NCBI GenBank assembly: GCA_945883285.1 | Contig: CAMCXH010000003.1 | Coordinates: forward strand, 1 to 60,088 | Length of the DNA: 60,088 nt | Direction of reading: 5' to 3' | Source of the DNA: Bordetella parapertussis | GTDB taxonomy: Bacteria > Pseudomonadota > Gammaproteobacteria > Burkholderiales > Burkholderiaceae_E | Shown: in pieces, positions 9,153 to 17,180 of the stretch | Layout of the letters: each line of letters starts with the position of its first letter | How positions within the stretch are numbered: position 1 is the stretch's first letter | The notes under the pieces: model-generated | The model's input: only the letters and a program-made list of their open reading frames with translations | What the model was told of the DNA's origin: nothing | The model's database searches: none | Made by a program: the position numbers and the translations under genes

Positions 9153-10172
9153 GTGCGCGATTTCCGGTCTCCTGCTGTCATGGCTCGCAATAGCGATTCG
9201 AACGCGGCCCCGGCACTCGAGACCCATGAATTCAGGGTGTCGAGCGATCCCGGCATCGAGATCTATGTCCGAAACAAACACCCGTCGGGCATGAGGCAGT
9301 TCGATGCGGCCACCACCGTGCTCTTCGTGCACGGCGCAACCTACCCGGCCGAATCGGCCTTCGACCTGCCACTCGATGGCGCCTCCTGGATGGACCTGAT
9401 CGCCCGCGAAGGCTTCGACGTCTATCTGCTCGACATCCGCGGCTATGGCCTGTCGACACGACCGCCGCAGATGGATGCACCACCTGGCGACAACCCGCCC
9501 TTTGCCACCGCCGCGCAGGCCCTGGTCGATATTGATGCGGTGGTCGACTTCATCCGCCAGCGTCGCGGCATCGACAGGCTGGTGCTGCTCGGCTGGTCAT
9601 GGGGCACGGCCACCACGCAGCATTACACCTGCGAGTTCGGCGACAAGGTCAAAAAGCTGGTGCTCTATGCGCCGATGTGGATCCGGCGCACACCCTTTCC
9701 GATCAGCACCGGCATTGGGCCGCTGGGTGCCTGGCGAGCGGTCGGCAGCGACCAGGCGCTTGCGCGCTGGCGCCATGGCGTGCCGCCCGACAAGGTGAAT
9801 GACCTGATTCCGCCCGGCTGGTTCGAAGCTTTCATGCAGGCCGCGCAGGCCAGCGACCCGATCGGTGCCGCGCAAACCCCTGCGGTTGTGCGCGCCCCCA
9901 ACGGCGTGATTGCCGATGCCATGCGCCAGGCCGCAACCGGCAGCATGGATTGGAACCCGGCCGACATCAGGGTGCCGGTGCTGCTGATCGTGGGCGAATG
10001 GGACCGCGACACGCCGGTAGAGATGGCCCGAGAACTCTTTGCCCTGTTGATCAACGCGCCGCAAAAGCGCTATATAGAACTGGGCGAAGGCACGCACATG
10101 GTCATCATGGAGAAGCACCGGATGCAGCTGATCCGTGAAGTGCAGCTGTTTCTCGACGAGCTGACCGACTGA
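9153..10172 (+). CDS. Alpha/beta hydrolase
   Basis: Probable cytoplasmic esterase/lipase-like hydrolase; no signal peptide. The fold markers are complete: an oxyanion HG in TVLFVHGATYPAE (residues 55-67), nucleophile elbow GWSWG with Ser149, acid in GEWDRDTP (Asp284 or Asp286) and catalytic His315 in GEGTHMVIMEKH. Length 339 aa. GTG 9153 is favoured by GAGGTAAG a few bases upstream; ATG 9180 is the alternative. It starts divergently from the exopolysaccharide cluster and ends 15 bases before a hybrid sensor kinase, so the two are likely cotranscribed. Substrate unknown. Confidence 0.86.
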   Translation: MRDFRSPAVMARNSDSNAAPALETHEFRVSSDPGIEIYVRNKHPSGMRQFDAATTVLFVHGATYPAESAFDLPLDGASWMDLIAREGFDVYLLDIRGYGLSTRPPQMDAPPGDNPPFATAAQALVDIDAVVDFIRQRRGIDRLVLLGWSWGTATTQHYTCEFGDKVKKLVLYAPMWIRRTPFPISTGIGPLGAWRAVGSDQALARWRHGVPPDKVNDLIPPGWFEAFMQAAQASDPIGAAQTPAVVRAPNGVIADAMRQAATGSMDWNPADIRVPVLLIVGEWDRDTPVEMARELFALLINAPQKRYIELGEGTHMVIMEKHRMQLIREVQLFLDELTD

Positions 10173-10187
10173 TCGAGGACTTGTGGT

Positions 10188-12404
10188 TTGAACAGCGCAT
10201 CAACCGAGACCAATACCCTTCACCTCGACCGGGCAAACAAGCTGCTGGTCGGGTCGGTGATCGCCGGGCTGCTCCTGTTGTGGGGCAGTATCTGGCTTGG
10301 CATCACGCGCAGCCAGCAGCTTGATCTCAAACAGGCCGAAGCCCGCATGGAGGGCAAGGCCGAGGTTTTCGCCGAATATTCGCGCTCGGTATTCCGGCAT
10401 CTCGACGCCGTCCTGGTTGCGGTACGCCCCAGCCTGGACAACAAACTGCAACTGCCAGCGAGCGTCATCGAGAGACAGCGCGCGGATCTTGAGAGCTATG
10501 CGTCTCAGATCTCGGTGATCGACAGCCAGGGCATTCTGGTTTACTCCTCGCGGGGATTGCGTCGGGTCGACTTGAGCGATCGGGAACAGTTCACCATCCA
10601 CCGCGACTCCCCCGGCACAGACCAACTCTTTGTCAGCAAGCCGCTGAAGGGAAAGATCTCGGGCGACTGGCAGATTCACCTGACCCGGCCGGTCGTCGAA
10701 TCAGGGCGCTTCGCAGGTGTGATTCAGATCTCGATTCGACCGGAAGTCTTCGAAGCGTTTGCCAAAGGCCTGGCGACCCGCAAAGAGGACATCGTCGCCC
10801 TGACCCGACTGAGCGGCGAGGTCATGGCGCGCTTTCCAACCGAAGGTCTGGTGCTTGGCACGGTGATTCGTGACAGTCCGCCCTTGGCGCCGGGTGCAGC
10901 CAACGCAGGCCTGTTTCACCGCGAATCTCCGATCGATGGCCTGCGTCGGGTCTATGCCTGGAAAACCCTGCCCGAGTATGGCGTCGTCGCGGTTACCGGA
11001 CGCTCGGAGTCGGTTGTTCTGTCGGCGTCGGCCGAGTATCGCCGCAACTGGATCATCGCCGGCTGTCTCACGACGCTCGGCTTGCTCTTCATGCTTCGCA
11101 AACATCTGGGACTGATTGCCCAAAACCGGGCTTTGATGACCGACCTGACGAGAGCACGCGAAACCGCCGAGGCGGCCAACCGCGAGAAGAGCCGCTTTCT
11201 GGCCAATGTCTCGCATGAAATCCGCACGCCGCTCAACGGGGTGATCGGCATGTCGCAGCTGCTGCTCGAGACGCCGCTCAGCGACGGGCAACACGACTTC
11301 GCGGTCAACATTGCGCGATCGGGCGAGGCAGTGGTGTCGATCGTCAATGACATCCTCGATCTGTCGAAGATCGAAGCCGGGCATCTCGACCTGGCAAGCG
11401 AGTCGTTTTCGATGAGCGAGCTCGTCGACTCGGTCAGCCGTCTGTTCGCCTTTCAGGCCAGGCAAAAGAAGCTGCACTTCAACGTGACCCTGGCACCCGA
11501 AGTCAGCCGGAACTTCGTCGGCGACCCGCTGCGGATTCGACAGATCCTCACCAATCTGATCGGCAATGCCATCAAGTTCACCGAGCGCGGCGGCGTCAGT
11601 CTGCGAGTGACGCCGACCAGCGACGGCGTGCTCATCGAGGTGATCGACAGCGGCGTGGGCATTCCGGCCGCAGCACGCGATCGGGTCTTTGCAAGCTTCA
11701 GTCAGGTCGACATGTCGCGCGCGCGGCGCTTCGAGGGCACCGGCCTGGGGCTTGCAATCAGCAGGCATCTGACCGAGGCCATGGGCGGCTCGATCGGCTT
11801 CAACGATCGCGAGGACGGCCCGGGAACGGTCTTCTGGGTGCGACTGCCGCTCTCGTCGACCACCGAGGCGCCGCGGGTCCAGCTTGACGCGATCCGCATC
11901 CCGCAAGCTTCGCAGCCGCCCATCAACAGGGATCCGGTCGAGCCGCAGTCAGCACCGCACCGCGCGCCGAAACCGAACGAACAACTCACAATGCTCGAAT
12001 TGAACCGACCGCTGCTGCTGCTTGCCGAAGACAATGTCGTCAACCAGAAGGTGGCGACCCTGATGCTCGACCGCCTGGGCTATCAGATCGAACTTGCCGA
12101 AAACGGCGAGATCGCGCATCGGATGGCCGAAAGCCGTCGCTATGCGGCGATCCTGATGGACGTGCTGATGCCGGAAGTCGATGGACTGGATGCGACGCGT
12201 CGCATCCGCGCGGGCTCAGGGCCGAACAAGACCACACCGATCATTGCGGTGACCGCCAATGCCATGCAGGAGGATCAGGAGGCCTGCATGGCCGCAGGGA
12301 TGAACGATTTCCTGTCCAAGCCCCTGGTCATGTCGATCCTGTCGGCCTGCATGGCCAGGTGGGTGCCTGCTGAGGCTCAGGCCGGGCGTCTCAATCGGCC
12401 GTAA
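10188..12404 (+). CDS. Hybrid sensor histidine kinase with periplasmic Cache-like sensor and receiver domain
   Basis: Membrane sensor of 738 aa. Order: membrane helix about residues 20-40; a large periplasmic region about 42-286 with PDC/dCache-like features ([26 protein letters not shown]); second helix about 288-304; HisKA with phospho-acceptor His343 in [15 protein letters not shown]; HATPase with N box NLIGNAIKF (about 456-464) and G boxes DSGVGIP and GTGLGLAIS; a C-terminal receiver with acidic pair in [10 protein letters not shown], phospho-acceptor Asp658 in [12 protein letters not shown] and SKPL. No Hpt domain or output regulator is adjacent, so the phosphate target is elsewhere. TTG 10188 is chosen because GAGGA (10175-10179) lies eight bases upstream; no better start is available. 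Confidence 0.9.
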   Translation: MNSASTETNTLHLDRANKLLVGSVIAGLLLLWGSIWLGITRSQQLDLKQAEARMEGKAEVFAEYSRSVFRHLDAVLVAVRPSLDNKLQLPASVIERQRADLESYASQISVIDSQGILVYSSRGLRRVDLSDREQFTIHRDSPGTDQLFVSKPLKGKISGDWQIHLTRPVVESGRFAGVIQISIRPEVFEAFAKGLATRKEDIVALTRLSGEVMARFPTEGLVLGTVIRDSPPLAPGAANAGLFHRESPIDGLRRVYAWKTLPEYGVVAVTGRSESVVLSASAEYRRNWIIAGCLTTLGLLFMLRKHLGLIAQNRALMTDLTRARETAEAANREKSRFLANVSHEIRTPLNGVIGMSQLLLETPLSDGQHDFAVNIARSGEAVVSIVNDILDLSKIEAGHLDLASESFSMSELVDSVSRLFAFQARQKKLHFNVTLAPEVSRNFVGDPLRIRQILTNLIGNAIKFTERGGVSLRVTPTSDGVLIEVIDSGVGIPAAARDRVFASFSQVDMSRARRFEGTGLGLAISRHLTEAMGGSIGFNDREDGPGTVFWVRLPLSSTTEAPRVQLDAIRIPQASQPPINRDPVEPQSAPHRAPKPNEQLTMLELNRPLLLLAEDNVVNQKVATLMLDRLGYQIELAENGEIAHRMAESRRYAAILMDVLMPEVDGLDATRRIRAGSGPNKTTPIIAVTANAMQEDQEACMAAGMNDFLSKPLVMSILSACMARWVPAEAQAGRLNRP

Positions 12405-12417
12405 CACCTGCCCAGGG

Positions 12418-12448
12418 CGTGGTCACCAGACAGCCGCCGGTGACCACG
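12418..12448. terminator. Inverted repeat between convergent genes, likely terminator
   Basis: Perfect 10-bp stem (CGTGGTCACC with GGTGACCACG) around an 11-base loop, placed 13 bases after the kinase stop and 20 bases before the end of the convergent oxidoreductase gene. No T-run follows on either strand, so a simple intrinsic terminator is not proven; a transcript-stabilising hairpin is the alternative. Confidence 0.5.
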
Positions 12449-12467
12449 ACGATGCAGGCGGCGACAC

Positions 12468-13553
12468 TCAAGACGGCATGCGTCCGGGATTGCGGGCAGT
12501 CAGCAGCGGCCTGACCATGCGCGCAAAGCGCTCGGCCTCTTCATCGTGCAGGTAGCCCGACAGGCAGAAGGAATGGCAGCCGATGTCGATGAACTGCTGC
12601 AGGGTATCGGCGCACTGCTGCGGGTTGCCGACCACCACGATGCCCGCGCCGGGGCGCACTCGGGTGATGCCGGTCCAGAGGTGCGGGGCGATCAGTTCGC
12701 CGTGCGTGCGGGCGAGTTCCTGGACGCGCTGATTGGCGGCCGAACTGGCGTAATGACGGCGGATGAAATCGGTCTGCGATTCGGAGACGCCGGCAATCAG
12801 GGCCTGCGCCGCCGCCCAGGCCTGGTCCTCGGTCTCGCGACAGATGATCTGCAGACGCATGCCGAAGCCCAGCGCCTCCTCGCGGCCATGACGCGCCGCC
12901 ATCTCGCGCAGCGTCAGCATGTTGGCGGCAATGGTCTCGACGGTATCGCCCCAGAACAGATGCACATCGGCATGCCGGGCCGAGACCTCCCAGGCCTCGC
13001 GCGAACCGCCGCCCAGATAGAAGCGCGGCTGATGCTCGGGGCGCGGCGCCACGCGCGCGCCCTTGAGCACATGAAAGCGCCCCTCGAAGTGCACCGGCGC
13101 CGCACCGCTCCACAGCGCCTTCATGATGGTGACGTCCTCGTCCATCTGCTCGTAGCGATCCTCCTTGGCCAGCCGGATGCCGTCCTGCAGGGCTTCGTCA
13201 TCGCTTTGGCCGGCGATCAGATTGACCGCCACACGCCCGCCCGAGAGCTGGTCCATCGCGCCGATCATGCGAGCGAGCAGCACCGGATTGACATAGCCCG
13301 GGCGGGCCGCGACCAGCATCTTGATGGTGCTGGTGCGGGCCAGCACCATCGCCGAGCTGATGTAGGCATCCCAGCAGCTTGAAGCCACCGGCACCAGCAG
13401 ATACTCGAAGCCTGCGGTCTCGGCGGCCCTGGCGATCTTCTCGAAGAGGTCCATCGAGGGCGGCACCATGCCATCGCGACTGCCGTAGGTGATGGTGTCG
13501 CCGGCGGTGGGCAGGAACCAGCCGAATTCGAGGGTTCGCAGGCTCGTCGTCAT
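12468..13553 (-). CDS. LLM-class flavin-dependent oxidoreductase (SsuD-like)
   Basis: Luciferase-like monooxygenase, 361 aa, predicted to use reduced FMN from a separate reductase and oxygen. SsuD-family hallmarks are AARPGYVNPVLLARMIGAMD and GRVAVNLIAGQSDDEA (residues about 82-120), RYEQMDEDVTIMKALW and FYLGGGSREAWEVSARHAD. Members oxidise alkanesulfonates, dialkyl sulfones or other small molecules; the substrate here is unknown and no ssuABC transporter is present. It begins two bases after the stop of a Bug-type binding protein gene, so a shared transcript and shared substrate are plausible. ATG 13553 is the natural start. Confidence 0.87.
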   Translation of the reverse strand: MTTSLRTLEFGWFLPTAGDTITYGSRDGMVPPSMDLFEKIARAAETAGFEYLLVPVASSCWDAYISSAMVLARTSTIKMLVAARPGYVNPVLLARMIGAMDQLSGGRVAVNLIAGQSDDEALQDGIRLAKEDRYEQMDEDVTIMKALWSGAAPVHFEGRFHVLKGARVAPRPEHQPRFYLGGGSREAWEVSARHADVHLFWGDTVETIAANMLTLREMAARHGREEALGFGMRLQIICRETEDQAWAAAQALIAGVSESQTDFIRRHYASSAANQRVQELARTHGELIAPHLWTGITRVRPGAGIVVVGNPQQCADTLQQFIDIGCHSFCLSGYLHDEEAERFARMVRPLLTARNPGRMPS

Positions 13554-13555
13554 GG

Positions 13556-14533
13556 TCAGTCGACCTGAGCGCCCGACGACTTGACCACCGGCCCCCAGCG
13601 CTTGAGCTCTTCCTGGATCATCGCGGCCATCTGCTCGGGGCTGCCGCCAACGATGTCATAGCCCAGCTCGTTCATGCGCTTGATGAAGTCGGGCGATTTG
13701 GCGGCTTTCTGGCCTTCGGCATTGATCCTGGCGATGATCTCTTTCGGCGTGCCGGCAGGCGCCACGATGCCGAACCAGGCGGTGGAGATATAGCCCGGGA
13801 ATCCGGCCTCGATCATGGTGGGCAGCTCGGGCAGCGAGCTCGATCGGGTCGGGCCGGTGGTGGCCAGCGGCTTGAGCTTGCCCGAGCGGATAAAGGTGAT
13901 CGCTGACGGAATGTTGTCGAACATGATGCTCACCTGCCCGCCCATCAGGTCGGTGAGCGCCGGGCTGCTGCCCTTGTAGGGCACATGGGCGATGTCGAGG
14001 TTGAGCATCGACTTGAACATCTCGCCCGACAGATGGATGGTCGAGCCGCTGCCACTCGACGCATAGGTGAACTTGCCGGGCGAGGCCTTGATCAGGGCCA
14101 CCAGTTCGCTCACCGAATTGGCCTTGATCGAGGGGTTCATGACCAGGACGTTGGCAAACGAGCCGAGCACGATGATCGGTGCGAGGTCCTTGTTCGGATC
14201 GTAGGGGAGCTTGCTGTAGAGAAAGGGCGTGATGCCGTGCAGGCTGCTGGGCGACACCAGCAGGGTGTAGCCGTCGGGGGCCGAGCGGGCGACCTGCTCG
14301 GCGCCGAGGTTGCCGCCGGCACCCGGGCGGTTCTCGATGATCACCTGCTGGCCCATGGTCTTGGTGAGTTCGGCGGCGGCGGCCCGACCGATGATGTCGG
14401 TCGCGCCACCCGGTGCATAAGGCACGATCAGGCGGATCGGTTTGTTGGGATAGCCCTGTGCGTGCGCTGCGCCCGGCAGCAGCGCTGCGAACACGGAGGC
14501 CAAGGCCATCGACAGGAAAGTCGTGCGTTTCAT
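13556..14533 (-). CDS. Bug-family tripartite tricarboxylate transporter substrate-binding protein
   Basis: Periplasmic solute receptor, 325 aa, with a cleavable signal peptide (residues 1-25, MKRTTFLSMALASVFAALLP then GAAHAQ). Family motifs: YPNKPIRLIVPYAPGGATDI at the mature N terminus, IENRPGAGGNLGAEQVAR, HVPYKGSSPALTDLMGGQV and TMIEAGFPG. A strong ribosome site AAGGAGA sits seven bases before ATG 14533. Bug proteins bind small carboxylates or amides; the membrane subunits TctA/TctB are absent, as is usual for orphan Bugs of Burkholderiales. Directly upstream of, and probably cotranscribed with, the LLM oxidoreductase. Confidence 0.92.
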   Translation of the reverse strand: MKRTTFLSMALASVFAALLPGAAHAQGYPNKPIRLIVPYAPGGATDIIGRAAAAELTKTMGQQVIIENRPGAGGNLGAEQVARSAPDGYTLLVSPSSLHGITPFLYSKLPYDPNKDLAPIIVLGSFANVLVMNPSIKANSVSELVALIKASPGKFTYASSGSGSTIHLSGEMFKSMLNLDIAHVPYKGSSPALTDLMGGQVSIMFDNIPSAITFIRSGKLKPLATTGPTRSSSLPELPTMIEAGFPGYISTAWFGIVAPAGTPKEIIARINAEGQKAAKSPDFIKRMNELGYDIVGGSPEQMAAMIQEELKRWGPVVKSSGAQVD

Positions 14534-14710
14534 CAGAAAATCTCCTTGTTATCCTGTTAATGGTAGTCGAAGCGGCAGGATTCGGCTCGGGCACTTGAAC
14601 CCGACGGGGCCAATAGGGCAGGCTCATGCAGGGTCATGGGCCGTGCGTTCGATGTTCGTTCAATTGTCGTTCAGGCCCCCCTTTCGCCAACCCTCATCGG
14701 GAGACACGCC

Positions 14711-16198
14711 ATGTCAGAGCCTGCCAGCCCTACTGCTTTGCCGACGACTGCCGTCGATGCCGGCCTGCTGCAGCCGCAGCGCATCCGCACGCTCGGACTC
14801 GACACACCGACGCTGGCGCCGGCCGAGCGCGAGCGGCTCGGGCGGGCGCGTCGCGACACCGCGCCCCGCGCATCGATCGGTGACTGGAAGCCCGCTGCCG
14901 ACCGGCTCGATCCGGTCGCGCGTCTGATGGCCGGCAATGCCGGGCGCGAACCGGCGCTCGTGCCCCTGCGGATGTCGCGAATGGCGGTCTCGCCATTCAC
15001 CTTCTTGCGCGGCTCGGCCTCGGTGATGGCCGCCGACTTGGCCACCCTGCCCACCAGCGGGCTGGACGTGATGCTCGACGGCGATGCGCACATGAACAAC
15101 TTCGGCATCTTCGGCACGCCGGATGCGCAGGTCGTGGTCGATCTGAACGACTTCGACGAAGTGGTGATCGGCCCCTGGGAGTGGGACCTCAAGCGGCTCA
15201 CCGCAAGCATCGAAGTGGCCGGACGCGAGATCGGCCTGGACGCCTCGCAGCGATCGCACTCGGTGCGCGGTGCGGTGGCCGGCTATCGGACCATGATGCG
15301 TCGCAGTGCGGCCATGCCGGTGCTCACGCTGTGGCAGCGCCGCACCACGGTCGCCGAGCTGGTAGCCGATGTGCCGCCCGAATGGGCGCCGGATGCGAAG
15401 GTGGATGGGCTGCTCGGGCGAGCCGAAGAAAAGGCCCGGCAATCGGACAATGAGGCGCTGCTGCAGCGGATGACCCGCCACGACGAGATCGAGGGGCGAC
15501 GTTTCATCGATGAGCCGCCGGTGCTCACCCGCCCGGACGCCGCCACCCGCGAGCGCGTCGCGAAAGGCCTGCACGACTATCTCGAGACCCTGTCGCCGGA
15601 GCGTCGCTTCATGCTGCAGCGCTATGCGGTGGCCGATGTGGCTCATCGGGTGGTGGGCGTGGGCAGCGTGGGTCTTCGCGCCTGGTGCGTGATGCTGTTT
15701 GGCAATGACGGCGACGATCCGCTCTTTTTGCAGATCAAGCAGGCCGCGCCCGCGGTGCACGCCCCCTATGTGACCAGGCAGCCGCACGATCTCGGCTCGC
15801 ATGAAGGCCGTCGGGTGGTCTATGGCCAGCGGCTGATGCAGGCACTCGGCGATCCGCTGCTGGGCTGGACCACGATTGACGGGCTGCCGTATTACGTGCG
15901 GCAGATGCGCAATCTCAAGGGGTCGATCGCGCCCGACAAATTGTCACCGCCGACCTTTGCGGCCTTTTGCTGGAGCTATGGCGGGCTGCTGGCTCGCGCC
16001 CATGCGCGCACCGGCGATGCCGCCGCCATAGCCGGCTATTGCGGCGCCGAGACCGGGCAGCAGCTTGACGAGGCGCTGCTGCGCTGGTCGATCAGCTATG
16101 CCGACCAGACCGAGGCCGACCATGCGCGGCTGGTGGCCGCAATTGCCAGGGGCGAGGTGCCATCGGTGCCTGCGTCGCAGGCCGCATCAGACGAGTAA
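14711..16198 (+). CDS. DUF2252 family protein
   Basis: Soluble 495-aa protein of the DUF2252 family, whose members resemble aminoglycoside-phosphotransferase/kinase-like folds but have no established reaction. Family landmarks: RMSRMAVSPFTFLRGSA (residues about 86-102), DGDAHMNNFGIFGTPDAQVV, DLNDFDEVVIGPWEWDLKRL and FLQIKQAAPAV, GRRVVYGQRLMQA. The HxNNFG and DxNDFDE pair looks like the catalytic and metal-binding loops of kinase-like enzymes. ATG 14711 has GGGAGA (14699-14704) six bases upstream; the frame is open back to 14636 without a ribosome site. Single gene, divergent from the Bug receptor. Confidence 0.88.
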   Translation: MSEPASPTALPTTAVDAGLLQPQRIRTLGLDTPTLAPAERERLGRARRDTAPRASIGDWKPAADRLDPVARLMAGNAGREPALVPLRMSRMAVSPFTFLRGSASVMAADLATLPTSGLDVMLDGDAHMNNFGIFGTPDAQVVVDLNDFDEVVIGPWEWDLKRLTASIEVAGREIGLDASQRSHSVRGAVAGYRTMMRRSAAMPVLTLWQRRTTVAELVADVPPEWAPDAKVDGLLGRAEEKARQSDNEALLQRMTRHDEIEGRRFIDEPPVLTRPDAATRERVAKGLHDYLETLSPERRFMLQRYAVADVAHRVVGVGSVGLRAWCVMLFGNDGDDPLFLQIKQAAPAVHAPYVTRQPHDLGSHEGRRVVYGQRLMQALGDPLLGWTTIDGLPYYVRQMRNLKGSIAPDKLSPPTFAAFCWSYGGLLARAHARTGDAAAIAGYCGAETGQQLDEALLRWSISYADQTEADHARLVAAIARGEVPSVPASQAASDE

Positions 16199-16242
16199 GG
16201 TCTGCAACACAAGCATCGATCACCATTTCGGGGAGACACAGG

Positions 16243-16725
16243 GTGAGCACACCATCAGCACAGACATTTGAAACCGATTTCTGGAAAGACGAACAGCTGC
16301 GCAAGGTCTGGGACCAGATCATCCCGGGCGAGCCGCGCAAGACCATTCCGTATCTGCTGACGCTCGAGGCGATCCAGAAGTACTGCCGGGTGGTGGGCGA
16401 CCTGCATCCGCTCTATTTCGACGAGGCCTATGCCTTGACCACGCCCTACAAGGGCCTGATCGCGCCGCCCGCCATTCACATCCTGCTGATGTTTGCCTGC
16501 ACGCCGGCCGATGACTGGATGCGCAGCCCCGGCACGGTCAATGCCGGCCAGTCATGGAGCTACAACCTGCCGGCGCGCCCGGGCGACACGATTCGCCTGG
16601 AGGCCCGCGCGCTCGACAAGTTCATCCGCAAGGACCGCCTTTTCGTGGTCCATGACAACGTGTTTTTCAACCAGCACAACCAGGTGATCTGCTCGGGCCG
16701 CGGCCAGACGATCCGCCCGGCCTGA
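16243..16725 (+). CDS. MaoC-like acyl dehydratase, N-terminal-domain type
   Basis: Hotdog-fold protein of 160 aa related to the FAS1-like/MaoC N-terminal dehydratase domain. Visible features: IPYLLTLEAIQKYCRVVGDL followed by HPLYFDEAYA, the substrate-binding turn, and the GLIAPPAIHILLMF segment that lines the hotdog interior. GTG 16243 follows GGGGAGA (16230-16236). It is followed 17 bases later by a second hotdog protein; pairs like this usually form one heteromeric hydratase or dehydratase acting on acyl-CoA esters. The actual acyl chain is unknown. Confidence 0.82.
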   Translation: MSTPSAQTFETDFWKDEQLRKVWDQIIPGEPRKTIPYLLTLEAIQKYCRVVGDLHPLYFDEAYALTTPYKGLIAPPAIHILLMFACTPADDWMRSPGTVNAGQSWSYNLPARPGDTIRLEARALDKFIRKDRLFVVHDNVFFNQHNQVICSGRGQTIRPA

Positions 16726-16742
16726 GACCCGAGGACGCGACC

Positions 16743-17180
16743 ATGAGCCATCCCTTCGACACCATCGAGATCGGCACCCGCATCGACGGCGTGCCCTTTT
16801 CACCCACCCGCGAATCGATCCGCGAATTTTGCGAGGCCTCGCTCGACTTCAATCCGCTGCACCTCGACGACGAGTACATGAAAGGCAGCTTCGGCAAGAC
16901 CCAGTTCGGCGGCATCATCATGCACGGCATGAACAATTTCGGCGTGATCAGCAAGACCCTCACCGACTGGCTCTATCCGCTGGGCGGCGTGCATCGCCGG
17001 CTCGAGACGCGCTGGAAGGCGCCGGTCAAACCCGGCGACACCATCACCGCGCATGCGGTGGTCACCGCCCGCAAGGTCACCGGCCAGAGCCGCTGGCTGA
17101 CGCTCGATGTGGGCGTTCGCAATCAGCGCGACGAACTGGTGGCGCAGGGCGAGGCGATGGTCGAGTTTCCGGTGCCATGA
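16743..17180 (+). CDS. MaoC-like dehydratase
   Basis: Second hotdog protein (145 aa), carrying the catalytic hydratase-2 type motif: DFNPLHLDDEYMKGSFGKTQ followed by FGGIIMHGM (residues about 35-65), where the Asp and His of DxNPxH are the expected catalytic pair. The C-terminal strands (RWKAPVKPGDTITAHAVVTA) are typical. Together with the preceding gene it should hydrate or dehydrate an enoyl-CoA-type substrate. Its stop overlaps the start of the monooxygenase gene (ATGA), which links the three products in one unit. Confidence 0.86.
   Translation: MSHPFDTIEIGTRIDGVPFSPTRESIREFCEASLDFNPLHLDDEYMKGSFGKTQFGGIIMHGMNNFGVISKTLTDWLYPLGGVHRRLETRWKAPVKPGDTITAHAVVTARKVTGQSRWLTLDVGVRNQRDELVAQGEAMVEFPVP

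Noticed and set aside
16829-17176. Longer N terminus for the FAD monooxygenase
   Set aside because: The extension is the MaoC gene in another frame; the Rossmann motif begins right at ATG 17177.
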